Source: Sarcocystis neurona (lineage: Eukaryota; Apicomplexa; Conoidasida; Eucoccidiorida; Sarcocystidae). From it: DNA of 64,000 bases. The stretch covers positions 2,051,233 through 2,115,232 of the forward strand of contig KL647300.1 in the NCBI GenBank assembly GCA_000727475.1. The letters are read 5' to 3'. Positions 38,001 to 44,391 of the stretch are shown here, one piece after another; position 1 is the stretch's first letter; each line of letters opens with the position of its first letter. The position numbers and the translations under genes are program-made. Below the pieces are notes generated by a model. It did no database searches. It saw nothing but the letters and a program-made list of their open reading frames with translations, and was not told the origin of the DNA.

Positions 38001-40525
38001 GTTGAAAAGTTTCCTAATGTAGAGTCGTCTTCTTCGGCCGGTTTTCTTGCTGCACTATACATATATATATATACATACGTATATGTTTACATATTTGCAG
38101 TTTGTTAAACTGCATATAGTGGACTTGCTAACGTGTCTTGCTATTCTTGCGGCAGCCTCTACACCGGTGCACACATATGACGTGTCTGACTTCTCGTACC
38201 GAAAAAGCGTCTTCAACTCTTTGTCTTCCTGTTGATCCTATCCACTTATATACCAACTGGAGCTTGTGCTAGTGCTGCTAGTCTTTTTGCGGATACCTGT
38301 AGATGTTGCCGCTAACAATTGAAGTAAGAGTAGCCGCATCTCCCGCCGCTAGTATCATACTCGCGCCATGCTCCCTCTCCTCCCGCAGGGCTACTCCTGC
38401 CACCGCTATTACTCCTGCTACGACTGCCGCAGGTCCACGCGCGCGCGCACGTTGTCTCTTCTTTTACTGCGTCTCTCCTGCTCTTTCTTCGCAGATTCCT
38501 CATGAGCCTTGCCTTACGAAACTGGCTTTTAATCCCCACAATACCATTTTAATTGTAGGAGAAGCAGGCGGCACCGTGAGCACGCTGAAGCTCTCTCCAA
38601 CTCTTAACACTCCGCTTGTAAGGCACTCTCCTTGCGCAAAACGCATCTGACTGTGCGACAACCATTTCGTGTTTTCTTATGTTATCCTCTTTCTCTCTAT
38701 GCACGCCTAGTTGTTTAAGTCTCACTTTCTATTAGGAGTGAATTAGACTTAAAGAGAGGGACTCACTGCGCTCTCTCTGTTCGTACCTGCTTGTCGACTT
38801 GTAGTCCTCAGAAGATATCTCCCACTTTTCACCAAACACGGGTCGAGATTCGTACGTTTACAAAACCATGTTGTTCACAGTAGCAGATGTCAAACCTCTC
38901 CGTCCTCATCTTGTCAGGATCTTGGAAATCTTTCTGTCTCTGTACATGTATAGCAGCAGGCGAAGCGGGCATGTTCTTTTTGTACCAAGTAGTACTACGA
39001 GAGAAAAGATCTTGTGACAGTGAGACACTTTATGTAAATACAACGCTTACACGTTTGCGCATATAGGTGTATATGTGTGCGCTCGCATGAACACACCAGG
39101 TCGAATATTCCACTAATATGTACGTATATATATATATATGTATATTTATATCTAGAAAGGAAACATCTGGTTATCTGTTCCACTAATATGTATATCTATC
39201 TACTTATCTATCTCAAAGGAGAGACACCGGGTCAACTGTTACACTTGTGTGCGTGTGTGTGAATACATATAAACAAGCATACATCTACGCTACAAGGTGA
39301 CGTCAAGTTTGAGCAGAAGACAACTTTACAGCACAGCTTAGGGATCTTTCAGATCCTTTAGTATCCATCAGACAGTGCGTAGACGATCTTCAGCGCGTAG
39401 AAAAGAGGAAGTCGAGTTATCTACAGTTCTAGTGAAGCACAGAACCGGTGACATCTTCTCAGCCCACGACAGCGGACACGTTTGCAGTGTTGCGCCACAC
39501 TTATGTGTACACCGTTTAGCAGAGAAGCGGTGACACCTTCTCAGCCCGGAGCAGCAGGCTTGTATTGCTGCGCCTTACTTGCTTGTACGCCTTTTAGATA
39601 CGTCACTATCTTATAATACAATATACTCATACTTCATAAATAGGTATATGGACGCGCTACAACATGTATTGCTGTAAGCTCACTCGTACAGACACGTACA
39701 GCATAACTGCTTTATACGCTATGTACGTTCCGTTACAGGTGTATATGCGTGATATACGTGGATACTTGATACAGTTGCTCAAGTGTGGACTATCCCATTT
39801 CCCTAAGAAAATACCAGTACGTATCTCCATGCCTTCTTACGCATTCTCATTGAAAAGAACCGTACACCTGTATGTGTGCAGACACGTTTAATCGCCCACA
39901 CGTGGACGCACACGGGTGTAAGTTCTCACGTGTGTTTATGTGTGGCAGTATAACTCGATAACCCTTGTGAAGATAGAAATGCGTAGGCACACGTATCTTT
40001 CCATTAAATAAATCAAACCAGCACAGCACTCTTCCTATTTAGAGAGAATCAATTCCCCTCTTTGCTGCTGCGCAGGTGTACACGTGTGCATACTCTCAAA
40101 AGCGTTGCGTCGTGAGTGTAAGTATACGTAGATCTGCAACATGTTTTTGTGCCCTCATTCACATGACAGCGTGCACATCTCCGCGCAAACTCTCCCTCCG
40201 TCTTTAATCTCTCGGTGTTCATACACACATGTGTAGAGAGAAAAACAAAAAAACAATGTTAAGTGGAAGCAATTTCCTCCGGGTAAAGCACGGCTACAAT
40301 CGGTGACTCAGTGTTGACAGGACAACGTCGTTGCTTTCTGTGTAGGAACCTGCTGATGGAATGACGGAGGCGCAGCTGAGGACAGAAAAGCTTAACACGG
40401 TGTTTTCCATGGTGTCGGAGCTCTTCAAATCGCCGCAAGCAGGCAACCAAAATTTGCCTTGCGCCCTGCAGGGCGTTTGCGACTCTACTGTACCAGACGC
40501 AGAAGTGGACACTAATTCTTCCTAA
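15196..40525 (+). CDS. DNAI1: Axonemal outer-arm dynein intermediate chain 1 (DNAI1/IC78 class), 16 exons
   Basis: This WD-repeat subunit tethers the outer dynein arm to axonemal microtubules; in coccidia only the microgamete is flagellated. Exons were joined by following family-conserved sequence: 15196-15401, 16947-17074, 18123-18207, 19303-19355, 20773-20846, 22853-22957, 24950-25151, 27258-27352, 30645-30804, 31655-31764, 34099-34306, 35319-35455, 36489-36557, 37701-37754, 38495-38617, 40346-40525. All 15 introns are GT-AG, all phases match, and the coding length (1989) is divisible by three. The protein has 662 residues from ATG 15196 or 656 from ATG 15214; human DNAI1 has 699. Order: KPKDQLQLSNEELRRK, LRNQFHYADRVSQT, ANPWIIYDAYVEEL, then WD repeats with CYSLKN, SLDWHPHNP, SVSEDGRVTSWSL, SSSDWTVKVWDHT, VRWAPYSSTIFAAAPADGT and LKLSPTL. 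The C-terminal helix ends in a Pro/Asn/Ser tail. DNAI2 is less likely. An upstream non-coding or N-terminal exon is possible. I see no frameshift. Confidence 0.93.
16490..16925. repeat. Pyrimidine-rich tract in DNAI1 intron 1
   Basis: Over 400 bases of the coding strand are strongly C/T-biased (CTTCCTC, TCTCC and TTC runs) and end just before the exon 2 acceptor. Pro/Ser/Phe/Leu-rich frames through it reach about 180-210 codons and are compositional artefacts. Its position at the 3' end of the intron suggests a greatly extended polypyrimidine tract. Confidence 0.7.
16947..17074 (+). CDS. DNAI1: DNAI1 exon 2
   Basis: Joined in phase 2 to exon 1 it gives VVDG-ALLHIESQEALDQ, the expected continuation of the N-terminal domain, followed by an acidic/basic linker (KEEEEAKRK, IKIEDDSH). 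An in-frame stop just upstream (16927-16929) confirms that an acceptor is needed. The AG at 16945-16946 lies in an A-rich context (ttaaaaag) after a roughly 400-base pyrimidine-rich tract. The donor is GTAAGC at 17075, phase 1. Confidence 0.82.
18123..18207 (+). CDS. DNAI1: DNAI1 exon 3
   Basis: It encodes LRNQFHYADRVSQT, matching the conserved LTNQFNFSERASQT block of axonemal dynein IC1. The acceptor is gtccgcag ending at 18122. The donor is GTGAAC at 18208, phase 2. Translation of all other frames across the intron gives nothing conserved. Confidence 0.88.
19303..19355 (+). CDS. DNAI1: DNAI1 exon 4 (53 nt)
   Basis: A short exon reads RERGVATKPPVTIPFSGT, matching human RDRECQTEPPPRTNFSAT. 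The acceptor is gtgttttcag ending at 19302. The donor GTGGGC at 19356 is weak. Entry in phase 2 and exit in phase 1 are exactly what exons 3 and 5 require. Confidence 0.86.
20773..20846 (+). CDS. DNAI1: DNAI1 exon 5
   Basis: It encodes ANPWIIYDAYVEELARQ, almost identical to the family signature ANQWEIYDAYVEELEKQ. The acceptor is cggctgcag ending at 20772. The preferred donor is GTAGTC at 20847 (phase 0), because exon 6 enters in phase 0. The alternative GTGAAT at 20855 would break the frame. Confidence 0.9.
22853..22957 (+). CDS. DNAI1: DNAI1 exon 6
   Basis: It encodes a Lys-rich linker (HLLKAKDRNSNEQRISEQ) and QTGDLLNSSKMKWAAK, which aligns with ESQTDDLIKLSQAAKIMER. The acceptor is tttctttcgtag ending at 22852. 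The donor is GTATAG at 22958 (non-consensus), phase 0 on both sides. Confidence 0.85.
24685..24895. repeat. Duplicated segment in DNAI1 intron 6
   Basis: A block at about 24685-24730 (cagagggaaaaagaggcgga then gttctgttctacagNactgta) recurs diverged at about 24850-24893 (cgcagggagaaggcagagct then ctgttctggagaactgta). The copies are separated by TA/TG tracts. The second copy lies about 55 bases upstream of the exon 7 acceptor. Confidence 0.6.
24950..25151 (+). CDS. DNAI1: DNAI1 exon 7, start of the WD-repeat domain
   Basis: It encodes ERVVNHNTESELYENF, then FLPLWRFQFSKVKKKDVTAL and WNPKYTDLFAAGFG, matching LLPLWKF...VTALCWNPKYRDLFAVGYG. The acceptor is cgtttctgtag ending at 24949. The donor is GTTAGT at 25152, phase 1. 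Confidence 0.93.
27258..27352 (+). CDS. DNAI1: DNAI1 exon 8
   Basis: It encodes NYEFQKQNVGYVCCYSLKN and LFPEYFWKTES, matching [26 protein letters not shown] in the family. The acceptor is cgtgcag ending at 27257. The donor is GTAAGT at 27353, phase 0. Confidence 0.93.
28970..29115. repeat. Alternating purine-pyrimidine tract, DNAI1 intron 8
   Basis: About 145 bases consist almost wholly of alternating steps, with two long (TA)n runs (around 29034-29052 and 29059-29081) flanked by ATGTGTGTA and ACATGTATATACATATG segments. It lies in the largest intron (3292 nt). Such sequence can adopt cruciform or Z-DNA structure; that is an inference. Confidence 0.85.
29620..30640. repeat. Pyrimidine-rich region in DNAI1 intron 8
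   Basis: Roughly the last kilobase of intron 8 is C/T-rich on the coding strand, especially 29605-29665, 29870-30010, 30300-30400 and 30580-30644, ending directly at the exon 9 acceptor. Long Phe/Ser/Leu-rich frames (up to 257 codons) arise from it and are not called as genes. Confidence 0.65.
30645..30804 (+). CDS. DNAI1: DNAI1 exon 9
   Basis: It encodes AVCSLDWHPHNPSLLAVGLY, DGTVVVFDVHAK and NKHTDPVWD, a complete WD blade ending in the HSDPVW motif of dynein intermediate chains. A strong pyrimidine tract precedes the acceptor ctcag (ending at 30644). The donor is GTAAGA at 30805, phase 1. Confidence 0.94.
31215..31590. repeat. Degenerate CAG/AGC trinucleotide region, DNAI1 intron 9
   Basis: About 370 bases of imperfect CAG, AGC, GAA and AGT triplets (for example agcagcagcagtcgg, gggcagcagcagcagaagca). 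Coccidian CAG repeats normally encode homopolymeric Gln, Ala or Ser runs, but this one sits between conserved WD exons 9 and 10 with stops in each frame. It is therefore intronic here. Confidence 0.7.
31655..31764 (+). CDS. DNAI1: DNAI1 exon 10
   Basis: It encodes VRWENDNSNSTLQFYS and SVSEDGRVTSWSLMKNKL, matching VKWQKD...[20 protein letters not shown]. The acceptor is cacgcag ending at 31654. The donor is GTAAGC at 31765, phase 0. Confidence 0.94.
32825..33305. repeat. Extended alternating purine-pyrimidine tract, DNAI1 intron 10
   Basis: About 480 bases of mixed TA, CA, TG and CG steps, with interspersed CTCTCT patches (for example near 32990 and 33165) and many TACGTA or ATACGTAT palindromes. 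It is one of the longest such tracts in the window. All Tyr/Thr/Cys/Val-rich frames through it are artefacts. Confidence 0.8.
34099..34306 (+). CDS. DNAI1: DNAI1 exon 11
   Basis: The largest exon encodes VTLLKLDNVQIGSS, TCFDFHPTQPHIFVVGTCEG and RIFKCSKNYSGQYLNTYEG, matching [40 protein letters not shown]. The acceptor is ttccgcag ending at 34098. The donor is GTCGAC at 34307, a weak site, phase 1. Confidence 0.94.
35319..35455 (+). CDS. DNAI1: DNAI1 exon 12
   Basis: It encodes HEMSVTALQWNPFHPRVFIS, SSSDWTVKVWDHT and PLLVFDVGV, the most conserved WD blade of the family ([31 protein letters not shown]). The acceptor is cgctgcag ending at 35318. The donor is GTAAGA at 35456, phase 0. Confidence 0.95.
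36489..36557 (+). CDS. DNAI1: DNAI1 exon 13 (69 nt)
   Basis: It encodes AVGDVRWAPYSSTIFAAAPA followed by DGT, matching [24 protein letters not shown]. The acceptor is tctctgcag ending at 36488. The donor is GTAGGT at 36558, phase 0. Confidence 0.95.
36590..37110. repeat. Pyrimidine-rich tract in DNAI1 intron 13
   Basis: About 500 bases of CTC, TTTC and CCTTT runs on the coding strand, following the 69-nt exon 13. Unlike intron 1, the tract lies near the 5' half of the intron, with exon 14 almost 600 bases further on. A simple reading as a branch-point-proximal tract therefore does not explain it fully. Confidence 0.65.
37701..37754 (+). CDS. DNAI1: DNAI1 exon 14 (54 nt)
   Basis: An 18-codon exon encodes VHLYDLEVNRRARVGSYK, the final strand of the blade begun in exon 13 (human AHIFDLAINKYEA). 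The acceptor is ctgtgcgtag ending at 37700. The donor is GTAAGA at 37755, phase 0. Confidence 0.93.
38495..38617 (+). CDS. DNAI1: DNAI1 exon 15
   Basis: It encodes LTKLAFNPHNTILIVGEAGG and TVSTLKLSPTL, matching [31 protein letters not shown]. The acceptor is tcttcgcag ending at 38494. The donor is GTAAGG at 38618, phase 0. Confidence 0.95.
39085..39255. repeat. Three diverged repeat units in DNAI1 intron 15
   Basis: Units of roughly 60-70 bases share a motif of the form acaNctggttNatNttccactaatatgta. They begin near 39089, 39156 and 39220 and are separated by TA or CTAT tracts. The third unit is the most diverged. Confidence 0.6.
39440..39597. repeat. 80/78-bp tandem duplication in DNAI1 intron 15
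   Basis: Two directly adjacent units, 39440-39519 and 39520-39597, each start cagaNNNgcggtgacaNcttctcagccc (first copy cagaaccggtgaca) and end in a gtac-ccNttttag tail. Unit boundaries are exact, so this is a head-to-tail duplication with subsequent divergence. Confidence 0.85.
40346..40525 (+). CDS. DNAI1: DNAI1 exon 16, C-terminus
   Basis: It encodes EAQLRTEKLNTVFSMVSELF, equivalent to the AVEIAKLDKLLNLVREVK helix that ends the human protein. A poorly conserved tail of about 27 residues (SPQAGNQNLPCALQG and onward) follows, then TAA at 40523-40525. The acceptor is tttctgtgtag ending at 40345. The tail has no recognised counterpart in human DNAI1. Confidence 0.88.
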   Translation, partial: EPADGMTEAQLRTEKLNTVFSMVSELFKSPQAGNQNLPCALQGVCDSTVPDAEVDTNSS

Positions 40526-43251
40526 TCTGCGTCCTCTTTGACTCTCTTTTCTCTTCCGTCTAATGTAGACGTGTATATATATATATGCATACTTGTCTAC
40601 AAGTGGATACAGCACGCATATTCGTCCCACTTCATAAATCTACACAGCTTCCGCAGTACTAGTATACCAACTCTGAAAGCAGCGTCCCTTTTTCTATCTC
40701 TTGCGGCCACTGTCTGCGTGGGTACACGTACACGTGCTAGTGCACCTGTGTTCATCTTCTGCGCGTGCTGGACACTCTGATGTCCGATGTGGGTACTTTT
40801 GCTCCCGACTGCAGAGCTGTCACTTTTGATTTTGATAAAGGAAAACTAATAAACTCAGAGTGCTACACATCTCCTTCTCAGACGTTGTTGCAGGGGGACA
40901 CTCTCTCACGTGGAAGAGGCGGTAGCTGGTGAGACCTGTGGTGGGAGATAATCTGAAAAGCTTGCGGACTCAGCACACGTCTGATACGAGCAGAAGGTTC
41001 GAAGCTTGTATCGCTAAGTAGCACACCATAACAAAGTTCTCCCACATGTAGTCCTCTCTCTCATCTCTAGAGCAAACCTGTGGTCCGCAACGCGGTACCC
41101 ACGGTTGTCTGCATACGTGAACCAAGAGGTCGTCTTTCCTGGCCGTCGGTGTCGTGAGACACCCATCCGTACATCGGTCGGTAAACAGGCCTGAGAAGTC
41201 AAAGGCAACTGTGCGTGTAGACTTCTGCATACGCACATGCTGATTTACACTCATGTGTTCGTATTTCTGCGCAAAGGTTTGCAGTCTATCTACCTGTGCG
41301 TATCCAGGCATACACACCTGTACAAGTGTATACGTTGAAATGCACATCCGTACTACAGTAGTTCGTACAGGGCGTAACGTAGAAGCCAAAACGTCCCCTC
41401 GAAGATAAAGAAGCAGACGGCTTGACGACGAGCGCGAAGCCTGGAGCCGTGACATGTATACGCGGGCTCTGGGTTGCACAGATAGCGTAGGGACCGTCCG
41501 CGCGCAGTCCTTCTGTCTAAACGTTTAGTAATCGATCGGTGGGTCCCTCCCTCCAAACATATGCACTATGTGCGTGTACACGCGTACACTCGGGTGACTA
41601 GGCAGAGTTTTGTATCCGTTTATAGATCCAGACGCGAAGAAGTGAAGTCGTCCCCGTACGGTTTGCGCTTCCCAACGAGACGAGAAGGAACCTACGCAAA
41701 ATACAAAATACGCATACTTACATGCCTCTATGTGCATCTATGCCTCTACGTGCATCGCGTATGTTGTTTCCTTGCTGGAACTCTCGGTTTTTCTATTTTC
41801 CCACCTCAAGCGGCAGTCGTGCAAACACAGCTTTCCATTTCTTGAGTGCTATGGCAAGACTCTTTTTTAAAAGCTTCTGTCTTCCGTAAAGGCACTACTA
41901 TCCGCAGCTTTGTAGCATCGACGCCGCGCGTACATACGTCAACACACTGTGGCAATGCCCCTACACGGTCGTTTGCGCTCGGCTGGCTGTAGTGGAGCTA
42001 AGCTGCCTCTTGAGGACACTGTGACGAACTGAGAATACAGCTGACCTGCAGCTACGGGTAGGTGTCCGAGGAAGCTATTTAGGACTCGTGTACAAGCCAC
42101 TTTCTGCGAAGAACCGCGGCGTCCAAAAAGCGAACTCACGTGTATCCCCCAGAGCTCAGACGGTCTCACTTTACTGTTGTTTCCAGGCACGCACGCCACA
42201 TTCATTAAATACGTATACACACATGTGCCTCTTCAAGCTAAAAAAAACAAGTGAACACGTGTGAACAACTTCTACACGGAGGAGGAAATTTGATACAGGA
42301 GCGCTGCCCCGACTGTCAAATGGTACACATTTTCTTGTTAATATACGCACATATATATATATGTGCAAATACTTACACCGGTATACATACACATGTACAG
42401 ATATACATATATATATATATAAACACAGTCCTATGCATTTATACATACATATATTAACGCGAATGTAACTGCACGTAAAAAACAAGCACCGTTCTTCTTT
42501 TTGAAAACAAAACTGTTTACAAGGCAACTAAAAAACCCTGAAAGACATCCACAGTGACCCTTACACAAGTACGTCCTTATTCTACAGGTGCTGACATTCA
42601 GCCACAGTCCACACGGGCCTCTCTTTTCCTCGAATCGTATACAGACAAATACGCGGGGACACAGGTTGATCTTCACATACATGTACACACAGATGCATAT
42701 ATATACATATATATATTTGCACACAGATACATACAGGAACGTCTCTCTCGCTGTATATTGTATCTTTCTGATAACATGACCTCTCTCCCTATCTCTCTAC
42801 ATTTATAGTTATGAGCCTTTTAAAAATACATCTACACACATGTGTATCTCGACCCACCGATACAACCGTAACACGTACAAGTGAAGTCTGCGAACTACTT
42901 TGTTGCGGCGCAACACGAGGACAGCGTTCTCCGACTACTCCTTTCAAACATCTGACTCCTGTTTGCTGTGTACTCGTTCTCTGCTGCTGCTCCTCCCCTT
43001 GTTTGCGGACAACGTTTTCTACGTTTGCTGCTCACTTTGCCGCTGCTGCTGCTGGTCCTCGAAGAACAAGCAGTCCTTTTTCGCAGCTCTGCGGCTCGTA
43101 CACACTTCTCTACAACACAAGACGCAACAAAAGCACCGTCGCAGTGGCAGCACCAGCAGTGGCAGCACCTTGGCACCAGCAGTTGCACCCTGACACCCGA
43201 AGCAGCATCACCCGTAGCTGCAACAGCAGCATCTGCTGTAGACGCAGCACC
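40526..43251. other. Spacer between DNAI1 and the minus-strand low-complexity frame
   Basis: This 2.7 kb stretch presumably contains the DNAI1 3' untranslated region and the downstream part of the convergent minus-strand transcription unit at 43252-44391. TA/CA tracts lie near 42345-42450 and 42695-42735. CTG/CAG-rich sequence begins near 42970. A 169-codon minus frame (40970-41479) has no recognised motif and is not called. Confidence 0.55.
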
Positions 43252-44391
43252 TCACGAAACCGGCTGCGCTTCTAGGTTTATGGCGTCTTCTCCCCAGCGT
43301 GTCCGACGGATGTATTTTTCTCTGACGAGTTCATTGTTTTGGGCTGCACTGCAGGTGTTAATGGCTCCTGCTTCTAGCTGTACGTATTTCCACACATTGA
43401 AAGTTTCTACAGTTGTAGCAGTAGCAGCCATGCCTTCCGGTGTTCCTCCTGCGACAGCTGCACCGGCGGCTACAACCCCGTCGTCTGCTGCCCCTCCTCC
43501 TTCTGCGTCTTCTGCAGCAGCAGCCCCGCCTTTCTTCTTTTTCTTCTTCTTGTCTGCCCCCGCGCTGCCGCTGGCTTCGGCTGCTGCGGCCGCTTGTTCT
43601 TCGCCCGCTGCACCGGCAGGGGAGATTTCGCCTTGCTGCTGCTGCTGCTTCTTCTTTCTCACGGCTGCTGCTGCATCCTGCATGCTGCTCCCTGGCGTGC
43701 GGTAAAGACCCAGCTGCGCAACTGTCGTCAAGTCTTGGTCGCCCTCAAAATTTGGCTTGCTGCTGCTGCCACCCCGGTGCAGTGAGCCACCCCCTCCCCC
43801 ACTACCACCAGCCATTCGCGCTCGAAGACTCGGAGGCACCCATTTCTTCGCTGCTGCTGCTGCTGCATCTGCTGCTGACGCACCGCTGCTGTTCAGCAAC
43901 GCATCCAGTCCTCTTAAACCCCGGCCTGTCTCCGCTTGCGTCCCTGCTGCTTCGCCCGCTGCTGCTCCTCCCTCCTCTTCGTTGGCCCCTGCTGCACCAC
44001 CTGCTGGTCCTGTTTCACAGCCAGCAGTAGCAGCCGCGGCCTCTGCTTCGCCTCCTTCTCCTCCTCCTGCTGTCCCTTCCGCTTCCGCTCCCCCTGCTGC
44101 TGCAGTAGCGCCCGCGTTCCAGGTCGGCTGCGCCTCCTTCTTCCGAACGGAAGCAGCACTGACGACGCTTACTTTCAACCATGACGCCGACGCGCTTTCT
44201 TCTGCTGCTGCTGACGACTCCTGTGGGGCAACTTCCGGCTCTACGATCCAGCTGCCACCGTCCTGCTCCTCCGGAAGTAGAACAGAAGTTCCCACTTCCA
44301 AAGGCAAGTCTTCCTCTTCCTTCTTCACATTCAACAGCAGCAGTGCACCCCACCAGACGCCGCGGCAATTATTTAATATACACGTATACAC
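43252..44391 (-). CDS. Ala/Gly/Gln/Lys-rich protein with KKWVPPSLRAR motif, unidentified
   Basis: This is the longest open frame in the window (379 codons), ending at a stop at the 43252 side. The first 20 or so codons look intronic or repeat-derived, and the coding part probably starts near VKKEEEDLPLEV (about 44327). Along the frame come an acidic N-terminal segment, Ala/Gly-rich low complexity, GLDALLNSSG, KKWVPPSLRARMAGG, a Gly run, DLTTVAQLGLYRTPGSS, a Lys/Gln run (KKKQQQQQ), a Lys run, more Ala/Gly, and a C-terminal KYIRRTRWGEDAINLE. K(W/Y)VPPSLR segments occur in translation factors such as eIF3g and eIF2A, and RRTRW resembles a UHM-ligand tryptophan motif of splicing factors. Neither is enough for a name. 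Homopolymeric runs are typical of eimeriid proteins. CTG-rich plus frames over the same bases (for example 43757-44785) are shadows. Further exons may exist upstream (right). Confidence 0.55.
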   Translation of the reverse strand: MYTCILNNCRGVWWGALLLLNVKKEEEDLPLEVGTSVLLPEEQDGGSWIVEPEVAPQESSAAAEESASASWLKVSVVSAASVRKKEAQPTWNAGATAAAGGAEAEGTAGGGEGGEAEAAAATAGCETGPAGGAAGANEEEGGAAAGEAAGTQAETGRGLRGLDALLNSSGASAADAAAAAAKKWVPPSLRARMAGGSGGGGGSLHRGGSSSKPNFEGDQDLTTVAQLGLYRTPGSSMQDAAAAVRKKKQQQQQGEISPAGAAGEEQAAAAAEASGSAGADKKKKKKKGGAAAAEDAEGGGAADDGVVAAGAAVAGGTPEGMAATATTVETFNVWKYVQLEAGAINTCSAAQNNELVREKYIRRTRWGEDAINLEAQPVS

